The notes under the pieces are model-generated. The model did not search any database, was not told the origin of the DNA, and worked only from the letters and a program-made list of their open reading frames with translations. From Ancylobacter lacus (GTDB lineage: Bacteria; Pseudomonadota; Alphaproteobacteria; Rhizobiales; Xanthobacteraceae), in contig NZ_JAHBGE010000010.1 of the NCBI RefSeq assembly GCF_018390635.1, positions 1-64,000 on the forward strand: DNA of 64,000 bases. Reading direction: 5' to 3'. Position 1 is the stretch's first letter. Every line of letters begins with the position of its first letter. Position numbers and translations under genes: made by a program. Shown one piece after another: positions 1 to 8,602 of this stretch.

Positions 1-234
1 TATAGGAGCACCCCCCCAGCCCTGTCAACTCCGCTCGCAACAGAAAAATGACGGGGTCGGCGGGGCTGTTGATAAGCCCGCCGAAAATGGGCCTTTCGTC
101 TTTTCAGATCAACGGGTTAGCTTTCGCCCTCCCGCCGCCGCCCGGGTGCCGCCGGGCCGCTTCCCGGCCGGATCGGCCGAAAACGCCCCGAATTTTTTGC
201 GTTCGCCGCCGCGTCGCCGCCCGGCAGGCGCCCC

Positions 235-438
235 TCAATAGTCTGACAGCACCACGTCCTCGTGCCACTCCCCCGGCACTTCCTTGACGATGGCCTGGCC
301 GCAGATCACCCGCCCGCGGCTGGCGTCATAGGTCAGCGTCGGGTTGCCCTCGAGCCGCCAGCCCTTGTTCAGGGCGGCCGACACCCGCTTGCAGAAGGCG
401 GAATCGTCCACCCCGGTGAGATAGCGGTAGAGTTTCAT
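235..438 (-). CDS. DUF1737 domain protein, 67 aa
   Basis: Small soluble protein of the DUF1737 family, whose function is unknown. The sequence begins MKLYRYLTG and contains the family-typical stretches SAFCKRVSAALNKGW (residues 13-27) and RVICGQAIVKEV (43-54). It starts 11 bases after the stop of the CitE-like lyase on the same strand, with a purine-rich GAGGACGAGG just before the ATG, so the two genes are probably co-transcribed. No signal peptide or membrane segment is visible. The family match is recognised by eye and fairly secure. No role can be assigned beyond the link to the neighbouring lyase. Confidence 0.82.
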   Translation of the reverse strand: MKLYRYLTGVDDSAFCKRVSAALNKGWRLEGNPTLTYDASRGRVICGQAIVKEVPGEWHEDVVLSDY

Positions 439-449
439 GCCTCGTCCTC

Positions 450-1358
450 CTATGCCGGCCCGCCTTCGGACCCGTGTTCCGGCGTGGCGATCGCGTCGGC
501 GAGCGCCACGGTCCTGCGGGCGATGTCGGCGTGCATCCGCTCGACCATCCGCCCCTCTCGCTGCACCACGCCCTTGCCGGCATTCTCCGGCCGCTCGAAC
601 AGCGCGATCACCGCCCGGGCCTCCGCCACCTCGTCGGGCGGCGGGGTGAAGGCGGCGTTGCAGGGCGCGAGCTGGCCGGGATGGATGCAGGACTTGCCGT
701 CGAAGCCCATCGCCGCCGCCTCTGCGCACTCCTGCGCGAAGCCCTCGACATCGCGGAAATCGTTCCACACCGCGTCGAGAATGCCGATGCCCGCCGCCCG
801 CGCCGCCAGCACGCAGTGGCCGATCCAGCCCAGCATCGGGGCGCGGCCTGGCACCACCTTGGCCCCGGTCTCGCGGGCGAGGTCGTTGGTGCCGAGCACC
901 AGCAGCGCCAGCCGGGTCGCGGGGTCGCGCGCCGCCGCGGCGATGTCGGCGGCCCGCAGCACCGCGGCGGCGGTCTCGATCATCGCCCACAGCGCCAGGC
1001 CCGGCGGGGCGCCGAGCGCCTCCAGCCGGCGGCCGATCACCCGCGCCGTCTCCGGGTCGGAGAGTTTGGGCACCAGCACGGCGTCCGGCCGGGCCGCGGC
1101 GGCGGCGGCAAGATCCTCGGCGAACCACGGGGTGTCGGGCGCATTGGTGCGGATCACCACCTCGCGGCGGCCGAAGCCCCCGGCGCGCACCGCCTCGGCC
1201 ACCCGGGCGCGGGCCTGCGCCTTCGCCTCCGGCGCCACCGCGTCCTCGAGATCGAGGATGACGACGTCGGCATCCAGCGTGCGGGCCTTCTCGATGACAC
1301 GGGGATTGGCGCCGGGCATGAACAGCGCGCTGCGGCGCGGGCGGATCGGGGCGGGCAT
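450..1358 (-). CDS. CitE-like HpcH/HpaI-family CoA ester lyase
   Basis: A 302-residue TIM-barrel protein of the HpcH/HpaI aldolase / citrate lyase beta (CitE) family, which cleaves or forms C-C bonds in CoA thioesters such as malyl-CoA or citramalyl-CoA. The N-terminal RRSALFMPGANPR and the Mg-binding stretch VVILDLEDAV followed by a conserved lysine and arginine are typical. IRTNAPDTPW lies on the next strand. I chose the ATG giving MPAPIRPRRS because family members begin close to the SxLFxPG strand. The in-frame ATG 60 bases upstream would add a basic, low-complexity leader. The substrate cannot be told from sequence. L-malyl-, beta-methylmalyl- or citramalyl-CoA are all possible. DUF1737 follows in the same transcription unit. 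Confidence 0.85.
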   Translation of the reverse strand: MPAPIRPRRSALFMPGANPRVIEKARTLDADVVILDLEDAVAPEAKAQARARVAEAVRAGGFGRREVVIRTNAPDTPWFAEDLAAAAAARPDAVLVPKLSDPETARVIGRRLEALGAPPGLALWAMIETAAAVLRAADIAAAARDPATRLALLVLGTNDLARETGAKVVPGRAPMLGWIGHCVLAARAAGIGILDAVWNDFRDVEGFAQECAEAAAMGFDGKSCIHPGQLAPCNAAFTPPPDEVAEARAVIALFERPENAGKGVVQREGRMVERMHADIARRTVALADAIATPEHGSEGGPA

Positions 1359-1543
1359 CGGCTTCTCACGCGGTGGGCGCGGGCATCCCCGCGCGAACGG
1401 ATGGGCACGTCGGGCCATGGGGCCCGGTTAGGTGCAGCCTAGCCCATTTGCGCCGCCCCGCCAGCGTGGCAGAGTCCCGCGGCGGGGTTTTCCCGGCCGG
1501 AGGCCGGCGAGCGCCCTGTTCAACAGGGCGGGGGCGTGGAAAG

Positions 1544-2296
1544 ATGCGGGTCGCGGGGGTGGACGGGTGCCCGGGCGGCTGGGTCGCGGTCGTCCGCGAG
1601 ATCGAGGGCCCGGTGGTCTTCATCGGCCGCATCGTCCACCTCACCGCACTGACCGACCAGCCCGATCCGCCGGCGATCCTCGCCGTCGACATGCCCATCG
1701 GCCTGCCCGAACGCACCGGGCCGGGAGGCCGCGCGCCGGAACGGCTGGTGCGCCCGCTGCTGGGGCCGCGGCAGTCCAGCGTGTTCTCGATTCCCGCCCG
1801 CGCCGCCGTCGAGGCCGGGGTCGCGCCGGGGGTGCCGGAGGCGGAGCGCTACCGCGCCGCCTGCGCGCTCGCCCGCGCCCGCTCGGCCCATGGCAGGGCG
1901 GTGTCGCGGCAGGGCTTCCACATTTTCCCGAAAATCGTCGAGATCGACGCGCTGCTGCGGGCACGGCCGGAGCTGGCGGGGAAAATCCACGAGTGCCACC
2001 CGGAAGTGAGCTTCCGCTTCATGCAGGGCGAGCCGGTGCCGGTGGCGAAGAAGATCGCCGGCCGGCCCAACCCCGAGGGGCTGGACCACCGGCGCAAGCT
2101 GCTGGCGGCGCAGGGTTTTCCGGCGGAGGCGATGAGCGGGGTGCGGGCCCGGGCGCTCGGCGTCGGCCCTGACGACCTGATCGACGCCTGCGCCGCCGCC
2201 TGGACCGCGCAGCGCATCGCGCGCGGGAGCGCGACCAGCTTCCCCTCCCCGCCCGAGCGCGACGGGCATGGCCTGCCGATCGCGATCTGGGCCTGA
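1544..2296 (+). CDS. DUF429 domain protein
   Basis: A 250-residue protein of the DUF429 family, thought from its MRVAGVDGCPGGW start and the later AVDMPIGLPE motif to have an RNase H/actin-like fold with acidic residues at the strand ends. No biochemical role is established. The ATG lies directly behind a purine-rich stretch (GGAAAG), and the in-frame region upstream has no family similarity. The gene stands alone, convergent to cysNC. Codons for IGRIVHLTA (bases 1622-1649) are repeated exactly, in the same frame, 33 kb away beside xerC; see the repeat entries. Confidence 0.85.
   Translation: MRVAGVDGCPGGWVAVVREIEGPVVFIGRIVHLTALTDQPDPPAILAVDMPIGLPERTGPGGRAPERLVRPLLGPRQSSVFSIPARAAVEAGVAPGVPEAERYRAACALARARSAHGRAVSRQGFHIFPKIVEIDALLRARPELAGKIHECHPEVSFRFMQGEPVPVAKKIAGRPNPEGLDHRRKLLAAQGFPAEAMSGVRARALGVGPDDLIDACAAAWTAQRIARGSATSFPSPPERDGHGLPIAIWA
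1622..1649 (+). repeat. 28-bp perfect repeat, copy 1 (inside DUF429 gene)
   Basis: Twenty-eight bases beginning atcggccgcatcg and ending ctcaccgcac. They are identical in the same orientation to bases 34605-34632. Flanking bases diverge at once on both sides. In this copy the stretch encodes IGRIVHLTA of the DUF429 protein. Confidence 0.9.
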
Positions 2297-2340
2297 CGGC
2301 GTGGCGTGGGACGAGCCACCACCCGCCCCACGTTCCGCCG

Positions 2341-4272
2341 TCAGATCACCGCGTCATCGGCGGAGGTGGCGGGCACGGCGAGCACGCCGGCATTGGCCAG
2401 CAGCAGCTCGACGCGGGCGACCCCCCCGGCGAGGTCGAGCCGGTCGGTCTCGATCAGCAGTTCCGGTGCCGCCGGGGCCTCATAAGGCGCGTCGATGCCG
2501 GTGAAGCCCTTGATTTCACCGGCCCGCGCCTTGGCATAGAGCCCCTTGGGGTCGCGCTGCTCGCATAGCTCCAGCGGCGCCGAGACATGCACCTCGAAGA
2601 AGTTCTCGCCGACGATCTCGCGCACCCGCGCCCGCGCCGCCGCCGAGGGGGAAACCGCCGCGACCAGCACGACATGCCCCAACCCCTTGAGGAATTTAGC
2701 GATTTCGCCGAGGCGCCGGTTGTTCTCGGCACGGTCCGCCTCGGAGAAGCCGAGATCGGCGTTCAGCCCGGTGCGCAGCGTGTCGCCATCCAGCAGGGTC
2801 GGCAGCCCGCCGGCGGCGAACAGCCGGCGCTCCAGCTCGGCGGCGATGGTCGACTTGCCCGAGCCGGACAGGCCGGTGAGCCACACCACCGCACCGTGGT
2901 GGCGATAGCGCGCCACCCGCTCCTGCGCCGCGACCGCGGAGGCCACCGCGGTGACGTTGCGCTCCACCCGCGCCGCCGCCTCGCGCTTGACGATGGAGAT
3001 GACGAGCCCGCCGCCGGCGATGCGGCCGCCAAACTCCAGCGCCACCCGCCCGGTACGGGGGTTGACGCCATAAGGGTCGGCCGCGATGGGGCGGGAGAGG
3101 GTCAGCTCGATCTCGCCGACCTGGTTGCGCTCGATCCGCCGCCCCTCGAAGGCCGAGAGATGGCCGGGGTCGATGACGTCGTGGATCGCGGAGACGGTGG
3201 CCCGCACCTCGGAGGTCGCCAGCCGGGCGATCAGCACCGAGCCGATCTCCAGTGGCTCGTCGGCGAGCCAGAACACCCGGACCCGAAGCTGCCGCGCCGC
3301 ATGCGGGCGCAGCGCCGGGGTGCTCAGCACCTCGCCGCGCTCCACGAAGATCTCGCGGTCGAGCGTGATCGCGGCGGGCTGGCCGGCGGCGAGCGACGTC
3401 GGCCCCTCGCCCGGCGCCGGGACCGGCCAGACCTCGATGGAGCGGACCCGCGCGGTCTTGCCGGAAGGCTGGAACACCACCTCGTCCCCGAGCGCGAGGG
3501 CGCCGGTCTCGATGCGGCCGGCGACGATGCGGCGGTCGTCGAACTTGTAGACCGCCTGAACCGGCAGGCGCAGCGCAATCTCCTGCGCCGCCCGGGCCGG
3601 CTGGAAATTGTCGAGCGCCGCCAGCACGGTCGGCCCGCGATACCACGGGGCGCGGGTGGAGGCCTGGGAGACGCCGTCGCCCTCCCGCGCGGAAATCGGG
3701 ATCACCACCTCGACCCGCAGGCCGAGATCGCCGAGATAGGCGGTTATCTCGTTCTCGATGGCGCGGAAGCCGGCCTCGGCGAAGCCGATGCGGTCCATCT
3801 TGTTCACCACCACCGCGACCTGCTTCACCCCGAGCAGGTGCAGGAGATAGCCGTGGCGCCGGGTCTGGTCGCGCACGCCCTCGGCGGCGTCGATCAGCAG
3901 CAGCGCGGCATCGGCCTGGGCGGCACCGGTGATCATGTTGCGCAGGAATTCCGCATGGCCGGGCGCGTCGATCAGGATGATGTCGCGCGAGGGGGTGCGG
4001 AAGCGGATCTGGCTGGTGTCGATGGTGATGCCCTGGTCACGCTCGGCCTGGAGGCTGTCGAGCAGGAACGACCATTCGAAGGGCATGCCGCGGCGGGCGG
4101 AAATCTCCCGCAGCGATTCCAGCTTCTGCGGGGTGATGCCGCCGGTCTCGTGCAGCAGGCGGCCGATCAGGGTCGACTTGCCGTGATCGACATGGCCGAC
4201 GATGACGATGCGCACCAGCGGGCGGTCGGCGGCGGCGACCGGCAGGGCGGTGACGTTGGAGGGGGCGCTCAT
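2341..4272 (-). CDS. cysN: Bifunctional sulfate adenylyltransferase large subunit / APS kinase
   Basis: A 643-residue CysN-CysC fusion (NodQ-like). Residues 20-240 form an EF-Tu-like GTPase with GHVDHGKS (26-33), DAPGH (102-106) and NKMD (157-160), followed by beta-barrel domains to about 430. From about 460 the APS kinase domain starts with P-loop GLSGSGKST (467-475) and LLDGDTLR. With CysD it makes adenosine phosphosulfate from ATP and sulfate, driven by GTP. The kinase half would make PAPS. It lies 10 bases behind cysD in one leftward transcript. Because the neighbouring CysH has the residues of an APS reductase, PAPS may not be needed for cysteine synthesis, and the kinase half may serve sulfation instead. 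Confidence 0.96.
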   Translation of the reverse strand: MSAPSNVTALPVAAADRPLVRIVIVGHVDHGKSTLIGRLLHETGGITPQKLESLREISARRGMPFEWSFLLDSLQAERDQGITIDTSQIRFRTPSRDIILIDAPGHAEFLRNMITGAAQADAALLLIDAAEGVRDQTRRHGYLLHLLGVKQVAVVVNKMDRIGFAEAGFRAIENEITAYLGDLGLRVEVVIPISAREGDGVSQASTRAPWYRGPTVLAALDNFQPARAAQEIALRLPVQAVYKFDDRRIVAGRIETGALALGDEVVFQPSGKTARVRSIEVWPVPAPGEGPTSLAAGQPAAITLDREIFVERGEVLSTPALRPHAARQLRVRVFWLADEPLEIGSVLIARLATSEVRATVSAIHDVIDPGHLSAFEGRRIERNQVGEIELTLSRPIAADPYGVNPRTGRVALEFGGRIAGGGLVISIVKREAAARVERNVTAVASAVAAQERVARYRHHGAVVWLTGLSGSGKSTIAAELERRLFAAGGLPTLLDGDTLRTGLNADLGFSEADRAENNRRLGEIAKFLKGLGHVVLVAAVSPSAAARARVREIVGENFFEVHVSAPLELCEQRDPKGLYAKARAGEIKGFTGIDAPYEAPAAPELLIETDRLDLAGGVARVELLLANAGVLAVPATSADDAVI

Positions 4273-4282
4273 CGGTGCTGCC

Positions 4283-5089
4283 TCACAGATAGCCGGCGAC
4301 GCGCAGCCGCTCGAAGGAATCCTCGGATTCGTGGTCCATCGCCCGGCCGGAGCGCTCCGGCACCCTGGTGGTGGCGAGTTCGAGCAGGATGTCGTCGATG
4401 GTGGCCGCCTCGGACGCCACCGGGAAGGTGATGTCCTGGTCGCCGAGCGAGCGGTAGCGCTTGCCGTCCCTGGCGAAATAGAGCGGGATGACCGGGATGC
4501 CCTCGCGCTTGGTGTAGGCCCAGATGTCGAGCTCGGTCCAGTGCAGGATCGGGTGCACGCGCAGATGCGCGCCCTGCGGCAGGGTCGCGTTGAAGTGATC
4601 CCAGAACTCGGCCGGCTGCTCGCGCACGTTCCAGTCGCCTTCCAGCCCGCGCGGGGAGAAGACGCGCTCCTTGGCGCGGGTCGCCTCCTCGTCGCGGCGG
4701 ATGCCGGCGATGAGGGCGTCGAAGCCGTATTTCTCCAGCGCCAGCTTCAGCCCCTCGGTCTTGCGGGCGGCCGAGCGGGTGGCCGGCGGCAGGGTGGGGT
4801 CCATCTGCTCCAGCGGCGGGCACGGGTCGACGCGCAGGTCGAGATTCCACGCGCGGCTGTAATGGTCGCGGAAATCGTACATTTCCCGGAACTTCTTGCC
4901 GGTGTCGACATGCAGGACCGGGAAGGGCACATGGCCGAGAAAGGCCTTGCGCGCCAGCCAGATCATGACGTTCGAATCCTTGCCGAGCGACCAGAGCAGC
5001 GCCACGCGCTTCATTCTGGCGAACGCCTCGCGCAATATGTAGATACTCTGGGCCTCAAGCTCATCGAGGCGCTGGTCGGCTGTCGACAT
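4283..5089 (-). CDS. cysD: Sulfate adenylyltransferase small subunit
   Basis: A 268-residue subunit of ATP sulfurylase from the PP-loop family. The motif [19 protein letters not shown] places SLGKDS at residues 34-39, where it binds [13 protein letters not shown] and the C-terminal LRVAGYL are typical of CysD. It pairs with the CysN half of the next gene to activate sulfate. It is the first gene of the leftward cysDN unit. Its ATG is followed upstream by the AT-rich control region shared with the divergent sulfite-reductase genes. Confidence 0.97.
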   Translation of the reverse strand: MSTADQRLDELEAQSIYILREAFARMKRVALLWSLGKDSNVMIWLARKAFLGHVPFPVLHVDTGKKFREMYDFRDHYSRAWNLDLRVDPCPPLEQMDPTLPPATRSAARKTEGLKLALEKYGFDALIAGIRRDEEATRAKERVFSPRGLEGDWNVREQPAEFWDHFNATLPQGAHLRVHPILHWTELDIWAYTKREGIPVIPLYFARDGKRYRSLGDQDITFPVASEAATIDDILLELATTRVPERSGRAMDHESEDSFERLRVAGYL

Positions 5090-5139
5090 GGCGGGACCTG
5101 GCTGTCTCGGGCGCGCCGTCGTTGCGGCGTGCCTCCGGT

Positions 5140-5200
5140 GTATTACACGTTAACTTCGTGCAATTATTTATTTTGCACGTTCTAATTTGGTGTTATGTAG
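5140..5200. promoter_or_regulatory. Divergent cys control region with inverted repeat
   Basis: An AT-rich island in otherwise GC-rich DNA between cysD (leftward) and the DUF2849 gene (rightward). It holds a perfect inverted repeat, CGTGCAA - 9 bases - TTGCACG, at about 5157-5179. Each arm read outward gives TTGCAC, a plausible -35 hexamer. On the + strand a TATGTA-like -10 follows 15 bases later. CACGTT also occurs as a direct repeat on both sides. The simplest reading is an operator for a sulfur-status regulator overlapping divergent promoters. The regulator itself is not in the window, so this is inference from position and symmetry. Confidence 0.55.
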
Positions 5201-5237
5201 GAATGCCCATGCCGTCAACAGGAAATTGGCTCCGCCC

Positions 5238-5546
5238 ATGACCTCGCCGCTCCAGCAGAAGATCAAGGTGACCGGCCCGGTGGTCGTCACCGCGAACCGC
5301 CTGGCCGATGGCGTCGTGGTGTGGCGCACCGCCGGCAATACATGGTCGACGCAGCTCGCCGACGCCGCCGTCGTCACCAACGCCGCCGATGCGCTGGCGC
5401 TGCTCGAAGGCGCCCAGAAACGCGACACCGACGCCGTCGGGCCTTATATAGCCCCGGTGGAGCGCGACGCCGAGGGTCTCATCCACCCCGGCAATCTGCG
5501 CGAGCGCATCCGGGTGGCCGGCCCGACCTTCGACCTGCCCGCCTGA
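5238..5546 (+). CDS. DUF2849 domain protein
   Basis: A 102-residue soluble protein of the DUF2849 family, found almost only in front of sulfite-reductase genes in alphaproteobacteria. Its role is not known. The start is the ATG giving MTSPLQQKIKV, preceded by AGGAAA. The internal motif VTANRLADGVVVWRT is the recognisable core, and residues near 85-102 end IRVAGPTFDLPA. It is the first gene of the rightward sulfite-reduction unit, 33 bases before the reductase gene. Many relatives have a siroheme-synthase gene (cysG) next to this gene. None is present here. Confidence 0.85.
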   Translation: MTSPLQQKIKVTGPVVVTANRLADGVVVWRTAGNTWSTQLADAAVVTNAADALALLEGAQKRDTDAVGPYIAPVERDAEGLIHPGNLRERIRVAGPTFDLPA

Positions 5547-5579
5547 ACGGCGGCACGCACTTCAGACCGAGAGCGCCTC

Positions 5580-7235
5580 ATGTACGTCTATGACGAGTTC
5601 GACCGTACGTTCCTCGCGGAGCGGGTCGCCGAGTTCCGCGACCAGGTGGAACGCCGGCTGGCCGGCGCCCTGACCGAGGACGAATTCAAGCCGCTCCGGC
5701 TGATGAACGGCGTCTATCTGCAGCTTCACGCCTATATGCTGCGCGTCGCCATTCCCTATGGCACGCTCTCTTCCGACCAGCTGCGCCGGCTGGCCCATGT
5801 CGCGCGCACCTATGACCGCGGCTACGGCCACTTCACCACCCGGCAGAACATCCAGTTCAACTGGATCAAGCTGGAGGACCTGCCGGAGGCGATGGCGGCG
5901 CTGGCGGAGGTGGGTGTCCACGGCATCCAGACCTCCGGCAACTGCATCCGCAACGTGACCACCGACCAGTGGGCCGGCGCCACCCCCGAGGAGGTCGACG
6001 ACCCCCGGCTGTGGGCGGAGATCCTGCGGCAATATTCCACCGCGCACCCGGAATTCTCCTACCTCCCGCGCAAGTTCAAGATCGCCATCACCGCGGCGGA
6101 CCACGACCGCGCCGCCACCAAGGTGCACGACATCGGCCTCCGGCTGCACCGCAACGCGGAAGGCACGCTCGGCTTCGAGGTGCTGGTGGGCGGCGGGCTC
6201 GGGCGCACGCCCTTCATCGGCAAGCTGGTGAAGCCGTTCCTGCCGGCCGAGCACCTGCTGAGCTATGTCGAGGCGATCATGCGGGTCTACAACCGCTTCG
6301 GCCGCCGCGACAACATCTACAAGGCCCGCATCAAGATCCTGGTCCATGAGATCGGGGCCGAGGCCTTCGCCGCCGAGGTGGAGAAGGAGTGGGAGGCGAT
6401 CCGCGAGGGCGTGCTGCACCTCGATTCCGACGTCGTCGCCGACATCCGCTCCCGCTTCGTCTATCCCGCGTTCGAAACGCTTGCCGACAACCCGCCGGAG
6501 CTGGCGGCGGCGCTGGAAAACCCGGCCTTCGCCACCTGGCACCGCAATTCCGTGCACCCCCACAAGGTGCCGGGCCATGCCATCGTCACCATCTCGCTTA
6601 AGCCGGTCGGCGCGCCTCCGGGCGACGCCACCGCCGACCAGATGGACGAGATCGCGGCGCTGGCCGATGCCTATGGCTTCCGCGAGATCCGGGTCGGCCA
6701 CGAGCAGAATCTCTGCCTGCCCAATGTCGCGCAGAAGGACCTGCCGGCGCTGTGGCAGCGGCTTGAGGCGGCCGGGCTCGCCACCCCGAACGTCAATCTC
6801 GTCAACGACATCATCGCCTGCCCCGGGCTGGACTACTGCTCGCTCGCCAATGCCCGCGCCATTCCGGTGGCGCAGGAGATCGCCCGGCGCTTCGCCGATC
6901 TCGACCGCGCCCGCGGCGTCGGCCGGCTGCACATCAACATCTCCGGCTGCATCAATGCCTGCGGCCACCACCATGTCGGCCATATCGGCATTCTGGGCGT
7001 GGAGAAGAACGGCCAGGAATTCTACCAGATCACGGTGGGCGGCCGGGCGGACGAGCATGCCCAGCTCGGCACCCTGCTCGGACCAGCCGTGCCCTACGAG
7101 CAGGTCCCGGAGCTTATCGAGGACATCGTGGATGCCTATCTGGAGCTGAGGCAGAGCCCTAAGGAGCTTTTCGTGGACACGGTGGCACGGCTGGGGATCG
7201 ACCCCTTCAAGGAGCGCGTCTATGCCGCTCATTGA
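5580..7235 (+). CDS. cysI: Sulfite reductase hemoprotein (nitrite/sulfite reductase family)
   Basis: A 551-residue siroheme and [4Fe-4S] enzyme that reduces sulfite to sulfide with six electrons. The cluster ligands are visible as C414-x5-C420 (CPGLDYC) and C457-x3-C461 (CINAC). The ferredoxin-type half domains contain the arginine-rich GHFTTRQNIQFNW segment. It overlaps the next gene, DUF934, by 14 bases, so translation is coupled. No cysJ flavoprotein lies nearby, so the electron donor is probably a ferredoxin. Nitrite reduction is a less likely alternative, given the cysH/cysDN setting. Confidence 0.93.
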   Translation: MYVYDEFDRTFLAERVAEFRDQVERRLAGALTEDEFKPLRLMNGVYLQLHAYMLRVAIPYGTLSSDQLRRLAHVARTYDRGYGHFTTRQNIQFNWIKLEDLPEAMAALAEVGVHGIQTSGNCIRNVTTDQWAGATPEEVDDPRLWAEILRQYSTAHPEFSYLPRKFKIAITAADHDRAATKVHDIGLRLHRNAEGTLGFEVLVGGGLGRTPFIGKLVKPFLPAEHLLSYVEAIMRVYNRFGRRDNIYKARIKILVHEIGAEAFAAEVEKEWEAIREGVLHLDSDVVADIRSRFVYPAFETLADNPPELAAALENPAFATWHRNSVHPHKVPGHAIVTISLKPVGAPPGDATADQMDEIAALADAYGFREIRVGHEQNLCLPNVAQKDLPALWQRLEAAGLATPNVNLVNDIIACPGLDYCSLANARAIPVAQEIARRFADLDRARGVGRLHINISGCINACGHHHVGHIGILGVEKNGQEFYQITVGGRADEHAQLGTLLGPAVPYEQVPELIEDIVDAYLELRQSPKELFVDTVARLGIDPFKERVYAAH

Positions 7236-7737
7236 GAACGGACGGATCGTCGAGGACCGTTTCCGCCGGCTTGCCGACGACGAGGCGGTGCCGGCCGAGG
7301 GCGCGGTGCTGCTGCCGGCCGAGCGCTTCCTGAAGGAAGCCGAGGCGCTGAAGGGCCGTGCCGCGCCGGTCGGCGTGCTGTGGCCGAACAACCGTCGGAT
7401 CGAGGAGATCGCGCCGCATCTGCCGGCGCTGGCGCTGGTGGCGCTGCATTTCCCCATCTTCCGCGACGGCCGCGCCTACAGCCAGGCCCGTCTCCTGCGG
7501 GAGCGGCTCGGCTGGCGCGGGCCGCTGCGCGCCACCGGCAATGTGCTGCGCGACCAGTTCGTCTTCATGCTGCGGGCCGGCTTCGACCAGCTCGAGCCCA
7601 GCAAGGCAACCGATGCCGCCGCCTTCGCCGAGGAGGTTGGCAGCCATTCGGTGTTCTACCAGCCGACCGGCGACGGCCGGCCGAGCATCCTGCGCGCCCG
7701 GCTCGGCCGGGTGGCGCCGGCGGGGGCCGCCGGCTGA
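7222..7737 (+). CDS. DUF934 domain protein
   Basis: A 171-residue protein of the DUF934 family, which sits between sulfite reductase and APS reductase in many proteobacteria. It is thought to assist sulfite reduction, but no activity is proven. Recognisable parts are LPAERFLKEAEAL near residues 33-45, VALHFPIFRDGRAYSQARLLRER (split by a strongly conserved FxDGRxxS) and the C-terminal VGSHSVFYQPT. It overlaps the reductase gene upstream by 14 bases and cysH downstream by ATGA, which marks a tightly coupled cysI-DUF934-cysH unit. Confidence 0.9.
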   Translation: MPLIENGRIVEDRFRRLADDEAVPAEGAVLLPAERFLKEAEALKGRAAPVGVLWPNNRRIEEIAPHLPALALVALHFPIFRDGRAYSQARLLRERLGWRGPLRATGNVLRDQFVFMLRAGFDQLEPSKATDAAAFAEEVGSHSVFYQPTGDGRPSILRARLGRVAPAGAAG

Positions 7738-8444
7738 TGAGCGCGCTCCTGGAGGATGTCGACATCGGACGGCTGGAGGCGGAGCTGGCGCAGGCAAGCC
7801 CGCAGGCGGTCATCCGCGCGGCGGCCGCGGCGGTGGCGCCGGGACGGCTGTGCGTGGTTTCCTCCTTCGGCACGGAATCGGCGGCGCTGCTCGCCTATGT
7901 GGCGGAGGTCGACCGCTCGATCCCCGTCGTGTTCCTCGACACCGGCTGGCTGTTCGAGGAGACGCTGGCCTATCGCGACGACATCGCCGCCCGTCTCGGC
8001 CTCACCGATGTGCGCTCGCTTCACCCGGAGCCGGCGGCGCTGGCGGCGCAGGACCCCGAGAAGGACCTGTGGTTCACCGATCCCGATGCCTGCTGCCGCA
8101 TCCGCAAGGTGGAGCCGCTCGCCCGCGCCCTCGCCGGCTTCGACGGCTGGCTGAACGGGCGCAAGCGCTATCACGGCGGCACCCGGGCGGCGATCCCGGT
8201 GGTGGAGGCGGACGGCGCCCGGCTGAAGTTCAACCCGCTCGCCAATGCCGATCAGGCGGAGGTGGAAGGCGTGTATGACCGGCTGGGCCTGCCGCGCCAC
8301 CCGCTGGTAGCGAAGGGTTTCTCTTCGGTGGGCTGCATGCCCTGCACCAGCCGCGCCGCCGCTGGGGAAGGTGTGCGCGACGGGCGCTGGCGCGGCCGCG
8401 CCAAGACCGAATGTGGCATCCACACCATGGCGCTGAAGGCGTGA
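7737..8444 (+). CDS. cysH: APS reductase (phosphoadenylyl/adenylyl-sulfate reductase family)
   Basis: A 235-residue reductase of the PAPS/APS reductase family that turns activated sulfate into sulfite and AMP (or PAP). The PP-loop-like SSFGTESA is at 42-49. The catalytic C-terminal ECGIH is at 225-229. Two further cysteine pairs, C119-C120 and C200/C203 (GCMPC), bind the [4Fe-4S] cluster found in APS reductases and absent from the E. coli-type PAPS enzyme. I therefore call it the APS-specific assimilatory form. It begins in an ATGA overlap with DUF934 and ends the sulfite-reduction unit. Confidence 0.93.
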   Translation: MSALLEDVDIGRLEAELAQASPQAVIRAAAAAVAPGRLCVVSSFGTESAALLAYVAEVDRSIPVVFLDTGWLFEETLAYRDDIAARLGLTDVRSLHPEPAALAAQDPEKDLWFTDPDACCRIRKVEPLARALAGFDGWLNGRKRYHGGTRAAIPVVEADGARLKFNPLANADQAEVEGVYDRLGLPRHPLVAKGFSSVGCMPCTSRAAAGEGVRDGRWRGRAKTECGIHTMALKA

Positions 8445-8505
8445 GAGGCGGCTGCCACCGCGCGGCCGCAACCTTATTCCACAGCAGTTCTCTGGCGAAT
8501 TGATA

Positions 8506-8534
8506 TTGTCTATAGATTTTGTGTTTTTTAGATT
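8506..8534 (+). promoter_or_regulatory. Likely promoter of the sulfate transporter genes
   Basis: Within an AT-rich stretch between cysH and the sulfate-binding-protein gene, TTGTCT (8506-8511) and TAGATT (8529-8534) are spaced 17 bases apart, close to a sigma-70 promoter. It lies about 70 bases before the ATG. It is called by eye only. Confidence 0.45.
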
Positions 8535-8602
8535 GACACCCACCGGCCTGCCGTGAAAACTCCCTCCGACATCGCCGCGACGCTGCGGCAAGGGAGAGCA
8601 CC

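Noticed and set aside
60-90. A TTATCAACA-like DnaA box on the minus strand near the left end, as a hint of the replication origin
   Set aside because: A single imperfect site. No dnaA, hemE or box cluster is present, and the gap is only 234 bases.
48-287. A 79-codon open frame at the left end
   Set aside because: No ribosome-binding site, Arg/Pro-rich composition, and it runs into the 3' end of the DUF1737 gene on the other strand.
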